Positions 10,697-18,729 of a DNA stretch of 64,000 nucleotides are shown here, one piece after another. The stretch covers positions 101,019 to 165,018 of the forward strand of contig CACILM010000003.1 of the NCBI GenBank assembly GCA_902587515.1, given 5' to 3'. Source of the stretch: an uncultured Pelagibacteraceae bacterium. Its GTDB lineage: Bacteria > Pseudomonadota > Alphaproteobacteria > Pelagibacterales > Pelagibacteraceae. The notes under the pieces were generated by a model that saw only the letters and a list, made by a program, of their open reading frames with translations, had not been told where the DNA came from and ran no database searches. The translations under genes and the position numbers were made by a program. Each line of letters opens with the position of its first letter. Positions within the stretch are counted from its first letter, which is position 1.

Positions 10697-12008
10697 TGAC
10701 TAACTCTTTAATTTCAATTGATTTTTCTTGTCCTGAACTTAGATTTCTTAAAGTTGGTTTACCTGATTTTATTTCATTCTCACCGTATAAAATAACTGCT
10801 GGGGATTTAATCTTATTTGCATACTCCATTTGTTTTTTTAATTTACTCTCTCCAGGATAAATTTCTGCACTAACGCCATCTTTTCTCAATATAGTTTGCA
10901 AATTAATGTATTCTTTCATTAAATTTTTATCAAAAACACAAATCACAACAGGTTTGGATTGTTTCACTTTAAATTCTTTTTTTTGCATCAAAGCAAAAAC
11001 CAATCGATCTAATCCAATTGATATACCTGTGGCTGGAGCATCAAAGTTGCCAAAATTATTTACTAAATTATCGTATCTCCCTCCACCACCTATTGAACCG
11101 AATTGAATAACCTGACCTTTATTATTTGTAACATCGAATTTTAAGTTTACCTCAAATATTGCTCCGGTATAATATTCTAAACCTCTAATAATTGATGGAT
11201 CAAATTCAAAATTATTAAAATTATAATCTTTAAGAATTTTAAATATCTCTAATAAATCCTCTGACTCAGGAGAATTTTTCTTTAGTGTTTCTTCTATTTT
11301 TTCAATATCCTTAGATTTTAAATTTGCACCCTTTGTAAAATCTCCAGATTTATCTTTTCTTCCTTTGCCTAACAATTCTTTAACTCCGCTCCAACCCAGT
11401 CTATCAATTTTATCTAAAGCTCTTAAAGTGATGAGTTTTTGCTTATTATCTTTTACATTTATCTTTTTAAATAATTCCTCAGTAATTTTTCTTGATGATA
11501 TCTTTATTGTGTAATCTGTTTTTTTAAGACCACACTTTTCAAGAATTTCTGATATCATTACACACAGTTCGGCATCTGCTTGCAAACTTTTTACACCAAC
11601 AAAGTCTGCATCAAATTGTAAAAATTCTCTAAATCTTCCTGGGCCTGGTTTCTCATTTCTCCAAACAGTTCCTAGTTGGTACCTCTTAAATGGTTTTGGA
11701 ATTTCTAAATAATTTTTTGCAACGTATCTAGCAAGTGGAGCTGTGAGATCATATCTTAAAGATAGCCACTTATTTTCATCCTTGAATGAAAATATACCTT
11801 CATCAGGTCTATCTTTGTCTGGTAAAAATTTGCCAATACTTTCTGAATACTCAAAACTTGGAGTTTCGAGATATTGAAAACCGTATTTGACCATTACTTC
11901 TTTAATATTAGCAATTATAAAATCACGTACGAGTAATTCTTTTTCTTGTCTGTCTACAAACCCTAATGGAAGTTCTTTAGAAGGTTTGCTCTTTTTTTCT
12001 TTTGTCAT
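10674..12008 (-). CDS. hisS: Histidyl-tRNA synthetase
   Basis: Class II synthetase, 444 residues from the chosen ATG at 12008. A longer frame to 12074 is rejected because it would run through the tRNA-His gene. Motif 2 is KPGPGRFREFLQFDADFVG, and the histidine-binding block IIRGLEYYTGAIFEV is followed by an insertion leading to GSIGGGGRYDNL. That pattern is the form found in alphaproteobacteria whose tRNA-His lacks G-1. The start codon is only four bases from the CCA of tRNA-His and has no Shine-Dalgarno sequence, so the mRNA may be leaderless after tRNA processing. Confidence 0.95.
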   Translation of the reverse strand: MTKEKKSKPSKELPLGFVDRQEKELLVRDFIIANIKEVMVKYGFQYLETPSFEYSESIGKFLPDKDRPDEGIFSFKDENKWLSLRYDLTAPLARYVAKNYLEIPKPFKRYQLGTVWRNEKPGPGRFREFLQFDADFVGVKSLQADAELCVMISEILEKCGLKKTDYTIKISSRKITEELFKKINVKDNKQKLITLRALDKIDRLGWSGVKELLGKGRKDKSGDFTKGANLKSKDIEKIEETLKKNSPESEDLLEIFKILKDYNFNNFEFDPSIIRGLEYYTGAIFEVNLKFDVTNNKGQVIQFGSIGGGGRYDNLVNNFGNFDAPATGISIGLDRLVFALMQKKEFKVKQSKPVVICVFDKNLMKEYINLQTILRKDGVSAEIYPGESKLKKQMEYANKIKSPAVILYGENEIKSGKPTLRNLSSGQEKSIEIKELVNEIKKII

Positions 12009-12012
12009 TTTT

Positions 12013-12089
12013 TGGTACAGCAGGGTGGATTCGAACCACCGACCCCTAGTTCCACAAACTAGTGCTCTAACCAACTGAGCTACTGCTGC
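12013..12089 (-). tRNA. tRNA-His (GTG anticodon)
   Basis: A full cloverleaf reads on the minus strand: acceptor GCAGCAG pairing with CTGCTGT (first pair G-U), D-arm GCTCAGTTGGTTAGAGC, anticodon stem ACTAG around loop TTGTGGA, T-arm GGTGG-TTCGAAT-CCACC, and an encoded CCA. The discriminator base is A73 and the base before position 1 is T, so neither G-1 nor C73 is encoded. It is transcribed directly into hisS. Confidence 0.95.
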
Positions 12090-12143
12090 ATCCCTGTTAT
12101 TTTTATCTTAATTTTAGTTAAATTTATATATTTTTGATTATAA

Positions 12144-12161
12144 GCTAAGCAATAGCTTAGC
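12144..12161. other. Short perfect hairpin in the csp to tRNA-His gap
   Basis: GCTAAGC (12144-12150) and GCTTAGC (12155-12161) form a 7-bp stem with a four-base loop. It lies between the cold-shock gene and tRNA-His, both on the minus strand. On that strand it is followed by TTATAATC rather than a clean U-run, so it is only a weak terminator candidate for csp; it could also flank the tRNA promoter. The rest of the roughly 240-base gap (12090-12331) holds no convincing gene. Confidence 0.35.
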
Positions 12162-12331
12162 GTGCATTCTGTGTGAATGTGATCTTAATGTTGAAATGAC
12201 TTTCAAATTTATAATCATGATTCTTTATTTAGGAAATAATTGTGACTTTTTCAAGATGAAATTAGCGGGACAAAAAAAATAGTAAAGACTAAAGTTAATG
12301 TCCCGATAATCAGTGATTTTGGAAATTTAGA

Positions 12332-12544
12332 TTAAGATGTTTTCTGCAGTTTTACTGCTGAAGGACCTTTTTCTGTGCTCTCCACTTCAAACGTTAACTC
12401 ATCACCCTCGTTTAAATACTTTAAACCAGCTTCTCTAACCGCAGAAGAATGGACGAACACGTCTTTTTCTTTGTCTTCTCTTTCAATGAAACCATACCCT
12501 TTAGTGCCATTGAACCACTTTACTTTACCTTTTAGTGTACTCAT
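12332..12544 (-). CDS. Cold-shock family RNA-binding protein
   Basis: A 70-residue single cold-shock domain of the CspA family. RNP1 is KGYGFI (residues 15-20) and RNP2 is VFVHSS (29-34), both nucleic-acid contacting. It probably acts as an RNA chaperone that prevents secondary structure in mRNA. It is a single-gene unit with about 130 bases of upstream sequence before accA; no classic cold-box was identified. Confidence 0.93.
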   Translation of the reverse strand: MSTLKGKVKWFNGTKGYGFIEREDKEKDVFVHSSAVREAGLKYLNEGDELTFEVESTEKGPSAVKLQKTS

Positions 12545-12678
12545 ATTTATTGTTTTTCCTCATTATTATTAACTTCAACTAACCATAAATTAGTCTTGAG
12601 GACCCTTTAATAGATTTACACGATGGAAGTCAATAGAAGAAAAATATTATTTGCCGCAATTGTTTTTATGCAACAATA

Positions 12679-13785
12679 CTAAGATAATAAGGCTAATGTA
12701 CCAATTATAGCAATAAGTCCTATCCCTGCGTAAACATATTTGTTTTTATTTATTTGAGATTTAAGTTTATTTAAGGCAGATTCTTTGTAACTTAATCCTC
12801 CATCAGCAATACTAGAGGATTTACTGAATCCTTGATCTCTTCCTATTTGTAAAAATTTAGATTTTCTGTGATCGTAAATTTGATCTTTATTTAAATTTTC
12901 GAAATTTTTAAGATTTTTTATAATTGAAAACTTAATATCTGCAGCTATAGCTTCTGGATCTCTATGTGCTCCTCCTAATGGTTCTGGAATTATCTCATCA
13001 ATTATTTTTAATTTAAGTAAATCTTTAGCTGTAAGTTTCATAGCTTCAGCGGCTTGCAAAGATTTACTTGGATCTCGCCATAAAATAGATGCACAACCTT
13101 CCGGAGATATTACTGAATAAATAGAATTTTCCAACATTATAACTTTATTTGAAGATGCCAAAGCAATTGCTCCTCCAGATCCCCCTTCACCAATTATTAT
13201 AGAAATATTTGGAACTGTTAATGACATGCAGCATTCAATTGAATTTGCAATAGCGGAAGCTTGGCCTCTTTGTTCGGCTCCAATACCTGGGTAAGCTCCT
13301 GGAGTATCAATAAAACTTATAACTGGTATTTGAAATCTATCGGCAAGTTTCATAAGCCTTATACATTTTCTGTATCCCTCTGGACGCATCATTCCAAAGT
13401 TTCTTTCAATCCGGCTATTAAGGTCCTCTCCTTTTTCCTGCCCAATTATTAAAACTGATTTATTATCTATTAAACCAAACCCAGCAATTACAGATTTGTC
13501 GTCTCCAAAATATCTATCACCAGAAAGTAAAGTAAATTGTGAAAATATTTTTTTTATATAAAAATTTGCTTTGGGTCGGTCTTCATGTCTTGCGACTTGT
13601 GTGCGTTGCCAACTATTAAGATTGGAATATATCTCCTCTAATTTTTGATTAATTTCTTTTTGAGTATTCTTAATTTTATCTGTATCGACCTCAGATATCC
13701 CCTCAGAACCAAAAGGACTTTTTAAACCTTCTACTTCTTGCTCCAGAGCTTTTATTTCTTTTTCGAAATCTAAATAATTTTTCAT
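12679..13785 (-). CDS. accA: Acetyl-CoA carboxylase carboxyltransferase alpha subunit, with C-terminal hydrophobic tail
   Basis: Alpha subunit of the carboxyltransferase that transfers CO2 from biotin to acetyl-CoA for fatty-acid synthesis; its partner accD is at 57859. The core shows PGAYPGIGAEQRGQ near 155 and GEGGSGGAIALA near 190. At 368 residues it exceeds the usual 315-320. The extra C-terminal segment contains a lysine-rich stretch and then a predicted membrane helix at about residues 348-366 (YVYAGIGLIAIIGTLALLS), unusual for this soluble enzyme. It diverges from glcB with 60 bases between starts. Confidence 0.95.
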   Translation of the reverse strand: MKNYLDFEKEIKALEQEVEGLKSPFGSEGISEVDTDKIKNTQKEINQKLEEIYSNLNSWQRTQVARHEDRPKANFYIKKIFSQFTLLSGDRYFGDDKSVIAGFGLIDNKSVLIIGQEKGEDLNSRIERNFGMMRPEGYRKCIRLMKLADRFQIPVISFIDTPGAYPGIGAEQRGQASAIANSIECCMSLTVPNISIIIGEGGSGGAIALASSNKVIMLENSIYSVISPEGCASILWRDPSKSLQAAEAMKLTAKDLLKLKIIDEIIPEPLGGAHRDPEAIAADIKFSIIKNLKNFENLNKDQIYDHRKSKFLQIGRDQGFSKSSSIADGGLSYKESALNKLKSQINKNKYVYAGIGLIAIIGTLALLS

Positions 13786-13791
13786 AAAATG

Positions 13792-13820
13792 TTACAATAA
13801 TAGTAGTATTATTATATTAT
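13792..13820 (+). promoter_or_regulatory. Putative housekeeping promoter of glcB
   Basis: TTACAA (13792-13797) and TATTAT (13815-13820) are separated by 17 bases, giving a plausible sigma-70 promoter about 25 bases before the glcB start. The whole accA-glcB gap is 60 bases and contains no glycine aptamer. In a genome this AT-rich such matches arise by chance, so confidence is modest. Confidence 0.4.
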
Positions 13821-13845
13821 AAAATATTGTAAAGATCGGCTCATA

Positions 13846-15990
13846 ATGGAAATGGTAGAAAAAAGTGGCTTAAAAGTTAGTTCAACTCTCCTCGAGTTCA
13901 TAAATAATGAGGTGATTCCTGGCACTAACATTAACATCGATAAATTTTGGAACAAATTTTCAGAGGTTGTCCATGAACTTTCACCACTCAATAAAGTTTT
14001 AATTCAAAAAAGACAAATAATACAAAAAAAAATAGATGATTGGCATAAATCCAATAAAGGTAGAGACTTTAATAAAAAAGAGTATGTAAATTTCTTAAAA
14101 TCAATTGATTATTTAATTGATGAAAAAAACGACTTTAAGATAGAGACAGCTAATGTCGATGAAGAAATTTCCTCTATAGCAGGACCTCAACTAGTGGTTC
14201 CAGTAGATAACGCTCGTTACGCATTGAATGCTGCAAATGCTCGTTGGGGAAGTTTATACGATGCACTTTATGGTACAGATATTATTTCAGGAAGTATTGG
14301 AAAAAGTTGGGATAAAGAGAGAGCTAAAAAAGTAATAAATTTTGTAAGAGATTTTTTAGATGAACAAATTCCATTGGCACAAGCCAGCTGGAAAAGTGTT
14401 TCAAAATTCCAAATAGAGGAAAATAAACTTGTTTTATTTTCGCAGTCTAAGAAATATTTTCTTAAAAACAACGAGCAATTCATAGGATATAATGGAGATA
14501 AAGATAATCCAAATTCAATTTTAATAAAGAATAATAATCTTCATATCGATATTTTAGTAGACCCTGAGACCATGGTTGGAAAAATTGATAACGCGGCCAT
14601 CTCAGATATAATGATGGAGTCTGCCCTATCAACAATTGTAGATAACGAAGACTCTGTAGCGGCTGTAGACGCTGAGGACAAAGTTAAATGTTATCGAAAT
14701 TGGTTAGGTCTAATGAAAGGAGATCTATCTTCTACTTTTGAGAAAAATGGAAAAAAGATTGTCAGAAAACTAAACCAAGATAGAGTATATGTCTCTAAAA
14801 ATGGAGAAAAAATTAATCTTCATGGTAGAGCTTTATTACTTAATAGAAATGTAGGACATTTAATGACTAACCCAGCAATACTTTTAAAAGATGGAGCGGA
14901 AATACCAGAGGGAATTTTGGATGCGTTTATATCTACATTATGTGCTTTACATGACTTCAAAAATAAAAAAAATTCAAGAACAGGTTCAGTTTACATTGTT
15001 AAACCTAAAATGCACGGACCAGAAGAAGTAGCTTTCACTAACACTTTATTTGAGAAAGTTGAAGAGACACTGGGGATTAAAAAGCACTCTATAAAAGTTG
15101 GAATTATGGATGAGGAAAGAAGAACAACTGTAAATTTAAAAGAATGTATTAGACAAGTTAAAAATAGAATAGTTTTTATAAACACTGGCTTTTTGGATAG
15201 AACTGGAGATGAAATGCACACATCTTTTGAGGCAGGGCCCATGATATTCAAAGGGGAAATGAAAAAATCAACTTGGTTGAATACTTATGAAAATTGGAAT
15301 GTGGACATAGGTTTAAAATGTGGTTTTTCGGGTAAAGCTCAAATTGGTAAGGGAATGTGGGCTATGCCAGATCAAATGGCAAACATGATGGAACAAAAAA
15401 TTGGTCATCCTAAATCTGGCGCAAACTGTGCATGGGTGCCTTCTCCAACTGCAGCAACACTACATTCTCTTCACTACCATAAAATTAATGTATTTGATGA
15501 ACAAGATAAAATTAAATCAAGAGAGATGGCAAAAGTAGAAAATATTTTAGAAATTCCAAAAGCTGATAGACCTAATTGGTCAGTCGAAGACATCAATCGT
15601 GAGATTGAGAATAATGCACAAGGTATATTAGGTTATGTAGTCAGATGGGTTGATCAAGGTGTCGGTTGTTCAAAAGTTCCAGATATTAATAATGTAGGAT
15701 TGATGGAAGATAGAGCAACACTTCGAATATCCTCTCAGCATATTGCAAATTGGCTTCACCATGGAATTTGTAATAAAGAGCAAGTCATGAAAATAATGAA
15801 AAAAATGGCAAAGACAGTTGATGATCAAAACAAAAATGATCCAAAATATAAAAAAATGTCTGAAGATTTTGAAAAATCAATAGCATTTTCTGCTGCTTGC
15901 GATCTTGTTTTCAAAGGAAGAGTTCAACCGTCAGGATATACGGAACCGCTATTGCATCAAAAAAGACTAGAAAAAAAATCTATAAATTAA
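13846..15990 (+). CDS. glcB: Malate synthase G
   Basis: Condenses glyoxylate with acetyl-CoA to malate in the glyoxylate bypass. The 714 residues are the length of the monomeric G isoform. Recognisable blocks include [11 protein letters not shown] near residue 136, [15 protein letters not shown] sequence ([15 protein letters not shown]) near 421, and [11 protein letters not shown] near 464. A second in-frame ATG occurs two codons in. In other SAR11 genomes glcB is controlled by a glycine riboswitch; none fits in the short leader here. The stop shares four bases with the convergent recR stop. Confidence 0.96.
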   Translation: MEMVEKSGLKVSSTLLEFINNEVIPGTNINIDKFWNKFSEVVHELSPLNKVLIQKRQIIQKKIDDWHKSNKGRDFNKKEYVNFLKSIDYLIDEKNDFKIETANVDEEISSIAGPQLVVPVDNARYALNAANARWGSLYDALYGTDIISGSIGKSWDKERAKKVINFVRDFLDEQIPLAQASWKSVSKFQIEENKLVLFSQSKKYFLKNNEQFIGYNGDKDNPNSILIKNNNLHIDILVDPETMVGKIDNAAISDIMMESALSTIVDNEDSVAAVDAEDKVKCYRNWLGLMKGDLSSTFEKNGKKIVRKLNQDRVYVSKNGEKINLHGRALLLNRNVGHLMTNPAILLKDGAEIPEGILDAFISTLCALHDFKNKKNSRTGSVYIVKPKMHGPEEVAFTNTLFEKVEETLGIKKHSIKVGIMDEERRTTVNLKECIRQVKNRIVFINTGFLDRTGDEMHTSFEAGPMIFKGEMKKSTWLNTYENWNVDIGLKCGFSGKAQIGKGMWAMPDQMANMMEQKIGHPKSGANCAWVPSPTAATLHSLHYHKINVFDEQDKIKSREMAKVENILEIPKADRPNWSVEDINREIENNAQGILGYVVRWVDQGVGCSKVPDINNVGLMEDRATLRISSQHIANWLHHGICNKEQVMKIMKKMAKTVDDQNKNDPKYKKMSEDFEKSIAFSAACDLVFKGRVQPSGYTEPLLHQKRLEKKSIN

Positions 15991-16589
15991 TCAGTTACTG
16001 GAACTCTGTTTTTGAAAGCAGAAAAGAGAGTGCCATCATCGAGTTGTTCTATTTCACCACCTACAGGCAAGCCTTGGGCTAACTTGGTAATTTTAATTTT
16101 ATCATTCTTAATAATATCCTCTATATAATGTGCTGTTGTTTGACCCTCAACAGTAGCACTTGTTGCAATTATTACCTCTTTTAAATTGTTTTTTTTAATT
16201 CTACTTACTAATGATTGAATAAGTAAGTTTTTTTGCTCATAGTTTTCGTTTGAATTTAATGTACCTCCAAGAATGTGGTAATGACCTTTATATATATTAG
16301 CAGAGTCAATCACCCACATATCGGCTAAATTTTCTACTACACAAATCTTATCGTAAGAGTTATCTGAGGTGCATATACAAATTTTATCAATAATTTTCAA
16401 ATTTCCACATTCAGTACAACGAACTACTTTCTTATAAACTTCAGCTAGAGACTTAGCTAATGGTTTTACCATGTTATCTTTATTGTTTATTAATTTTAAG
16501 ATTATTCTTTTTGCAGATTTAGGGCCAAGGCCGGGCAATTTTGCAAACTGTTTAATAAGCTCGTTAATCTCTGGGATCTCGTTATCCAT
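15987..16589 (-). CDS. recR: Recombination protein RecR
   Basis: A 200-residue partner of RecF/RecO that helps load RecA at gaps. It has the helix-hairpin-helix [12 protein letters not shown] near residue 17, a zinc-finger region near 57, and the Toprim domain (ICVVEN near 82, ILGGTLN near 106). The zinc finger is unusual: the first knuckle is CTEC but the second reads CIC, one residue shorter than the normal CxxC. It is the last gene of dnaX-ybaB-recR, the standard bacterial order, and shares one base with ybaB. Confidence 0.94.
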   Translation of the reverse strand: MDNEIPEINELIKQFAKLPGLGPKSAKRIILKLINNKDNMVKPLAKSLAEVYKKVVRCTECGNLKIIDKICICTSDNSYDKICVVENLADMWVIDSANIYKGHYHILGGTLNSNENYEQKNLLIQSLVSRIKKNNLKEVIIATSATVEGQTTAHYIEDIIKNDKIKITKLAQGLPVGGEIEQLDDGTLFSAFKNRVPVTD

Positions 16590-16909
16590 TAAAAAGGTAG
16601 TTTAAAATCCATTGGAAGATTTAGCCCGCCTGTCACTTTAGATAATTCTTCAGCAGATTTTTTTTTTAAATTTTCTTTTGCATTATTATATGCAGCAATG
16701 ATTAAATCATTTACTATTTCTTGTTTTTCTCTTTTAGCCTCATCTGAAATTAAAATTGATTTTATTTCGTAATCTCCTGTTAAAATTACCTTTACTAGAC
16801 TACCTCCAGATACACCTTCAACTTCTATTTTTTTTATTTGTTCTTGGGCTTCTTTCATTTTCTCTTGCATGACTTTAGCTTTTGAAAGCATGTCTGAAAA
16901 ATTAGTCAC
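16589..16909 (-). CDS. YbaB/EbfC-family nucleoid-associated protein
   Basis: A 106-residue DNA-binding protein of the YbaB/EbfC family, which forms tweezer-shaped dimers on DNA. The N-terminal helix (LSKAKVMQEKMKEAQEQIKK) and the VEGVSGGSLVKVILTGDYE core are typical, and the C-terminus ends GGLNLPMDFKLPF as in relatives. It sits between dnaX (three bases upstream) and recR (one-base overlap), the conserved location. Confidence 0.92.
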   Translation of the reverse strand: MTNFSDMLSKAKVMQEKMKEAQEQIKKIEVEGVSGGSLVKVILTGDYEIKSILISDEAKREKQEIVNDLIIAAYNNAKENLKKKSAEELSKVTGGLNLPMDFKLPF

Positions 16910-16912
16910 TTA

Positions 16913-18571
16913 CTATTCCTCCTTAATTTCAACAAGTTTAGCATCTGGAAAGTTAATTTCTATGTCTTTTGCAATTTTGCTTTTTTTAAATTCATCAATC
17001 TTAATATCCATAATTTCTAGATTTTTTTCGTGGATGCTTTTTGCTTCTGAGTTTTTGCTTAAAGAGATAATCCATCTCTCACCTGTCCAACTTAATAGTT
17101 TATCAGTTAAGTTTTTAATAAAGTTTTTATTTAATTTTTCGTTAAAGCTAATGTCAATTTTGCCCTTATTGAAACTTACTAATTTAACGTTTCGCTCCAA
17201 ATCATACTTCAATTCAATTTCTTTCTCTCTATTTGCTAAATCAATTAATTCTTTAAAACTTGTAATTTTAATTTTAGATTTTTCGTTTGTGTTATCTATT
17301 TTTGTGATAGGACTTGTTTTAATTTGATTAGTGCTTTTTAATTGATTTTTTACTTGATTGGGCAGATCATTCTGTAGATTTTTATTATCAATTTTTTTTC
17401 CAGACAATTTTTCCTCACTTGCTGAAATATTTTCATTTTGATGTTCTACTTCATCTTTTTCTTCTAAATTCTTCAAATGACATAATTGCATAATATACAT
17501 CTCTAAAGCTAAGTTTTCATTACCAACTATTCTAAGATCATCTATAGTTTTAATAGTCAATTGCCAAAACAAGCCTATATCTTGCATGTCGATATTTTTT
17601 GAAAACTTTTCAATCATCAAAGTCTCTGACTCAGAAATATTCATATCTTTCTCAATAATTCCTAAATTAATTCTTCTGCTAAATAGATATAAAATTTCTA
17701 AAATATCATTTAAAAAATTTTTAGCATCTAATCCATCATCAAGTAATCCTTGAAGTATTTTAAGAGCATCTTTCTCTTTGCCTTCTAAAATTTCTTTAAA
17801 GAGAGATATAACTTTGCTTCTGTCTGCGAGGCCTAACATGTTTCTGACGTCTTGCTCTTCGATAGTGTTATTTTTTATAGATTGAGAAATTAAAGCCCGG
17901 TCCAGTAGTGAAATCGAATCTCTTACTGATCCTTCAGAAGTTCTAGCAATTAATTTAATTGCATCATCTGTAATTGAACCTTTTTCTTTAACTGAAATAT
18001 TTTTTAAGTGTTTACAAAGTTCTTCAACACTCACTCTTTTAAGATCAAACCTTTGGCAACGGGACAAAATTGTAACTGGTATTTTTCTTACCTCTGTTGT
18101 TGCTAATATAAATTTTAAACTTGGTGGAGGTTCTTCTAAAGTTTTGAGCAAACCATTAAATGCTTGCTTGGATAGCATGTGAACTTCGTCAATAATAAAA
18201 ATTTTAAACTTCGCACTTGTCGGGCTATATTTTGAATTTTCTATTAATTCTCTTACATCATCTATTCCGGTTTTAGACGCAGCATCCATCTCTAAAACAT
18301 CCATATGATTAGAATTTACTATATCTTTGCAATGACAATTTTCATCAGAACATATCTCGCTATCTGACAAATTTTTTGTACAATTTAATGCTTTAGCGAT
18401 CAGCCTTGCTGTTGTTGTTTTTCCCACTCCTCTTATTCCAGTCAACAAATAGGCATTTGGTGTTTTGCCTAATTTAATGGCATTTGTAATTGTTTGTGCC
18501 ATTACTTCTTGGCCGATCAAATCTTTGAAACCTTGAGGTCGGTATTTAAGAGCTAAAATTTTATTCATCAT
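16913..18571 (-). CDS. dnaX: DNA polymerase III subunits gamma/tau
   Basis: Clamp-loader ATPase of 552 residues. Walker A is GIRGVGKTTTAR near residue 45, a zinc module with four Cys follows near 64-80, Walker B is IIDEVHML near 124, and the sensor SRC motif is at ILSRCQRF near 168. The start may be either of two adjacent ATGs (18571 or 18568). A run of eight A at codons 392-393 lies at the junction between the ATPase core and the tau tail; a -1 shift there meets TGA at once, which would give a gamma-like 394-residue product. The SRP RNA gene ends only ten bases upstream. Confidence 0.95.
   Translation of the reverse strand: MMNKILALKYRPQGFKDLIGQEVMAQTITNAIKLGKTPNAYLLTGIRGVGKTTTARLIAKALNCTKNLSDSEICSDENCHCKDIVNSNHMDVLEMDAASKTGIDDVRELIENSKYSPTSAKFKIFIIDEVHMLSKQAFNGLLKTLEEPPPSLKFILATTEVRKIPVTILSRCQRFDLKRVSVEELCKHLKNISVKEKGSITDDAIKLIARTSEGSVRDSISLLDRALISQSIKNNTIEEQDVRNMLGLADRSKVISLFKEILEGKEKDALKILQGLLDDGLDAKNFLNDILEILYLFSRRINLGIIEKDMNISESETLMIEKFSKNIDMQDIGLFWQLTIKTIDDLRIVGNENLALEMYIMQLCHLKNLEEKDEVEHQNENISASEEKLSGKKIDNKNLQNDLPNQVKNQLKSTNQIKTSPITKIDNTNEKSKIKITSFKELIDLANREKEIELKYDLERNVKLVSFNKGKIDISFNEKLNKNFIKNLTDKLLSWTGERWIISLSKNSEAKSIHEKNLEIMDIKIDEFKKSKIAKDIEINFPDAKLVEIKEE
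17392..17399 (-). promoter_or_regulatory. Candidate dnaX slippery sequence (A8 run)
   Basis: The dnaX message reads TCT GGA AAA AAA ATT GAT in frame (S-G-K-K-I-D). Re-reading one A gives AAA AAA AAT TGA, a stop one codon after the slip. Other bacteria make the short gamma subunit from dnaX by -1 ribosomal or transcriptional slippage at A-runs in this same position. A weak CAGA/TCTG hairpin follows about 20 bases downstream. Confidence 0.45.
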
Positions 18572-18581
18572 TAATCTTTAA

Positions 18582-18671
18582 GAGGCAGGCAACAACCTGA
18601 ATAATTTTCACTACGGCTGCTTCTTTTCAGACCTGACCGGGTTGATGAAACATCCACCTGATGCCAACCTC
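18582..18671 (-). ncRNA. ffs: Signal recognition particle RNA (small bacterial 4.5S type)
   Basis: The minus strand contains the conserved SRP core GGTCAGGTCTG...AGCAGCC: an asymmetric loop and a short apical loop that bind Ffh. The outer stem pairs GAGGTTGGC (5' end near 18671) with GCCTGCCTC (3' end near 18582) with one mismatch, giving a hairpin of about 90 bases. It guides membrane-protein export with Ffh and FtsY. It sits just upstream of dnaX in the same direction, a linkage seen in many bacteria. Ends are estimated from pairing. Confidence 0.9.
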
Positions 18672-18729
18672 AATATGAGTATATCAAGATCGATTCAAAT
18701 ACTACAAGAGTAGAATCCAGTTTTGTGGA

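Noticed and set aside
12009..12074. N-terminal extension of hisS to ATG 12074
   Set aside because: The extension translates the tRNA-His gene; homology begins after the ATG at 12008.
12266..12305. CGGGACA...TGTCCCG inverted repeat (7 bp, 26-base spacer) downstream of the cold-shock gene
   Set aside because: Long loop, no U-run and an AT-rich context; too weak to call a terminator or operator.
13786..13845. Search for a glycine riboswitch before glcB
   Set aside because: The gap is only 60 bases and contains no conserved aptamer segments, so none is called; reported as an absence.
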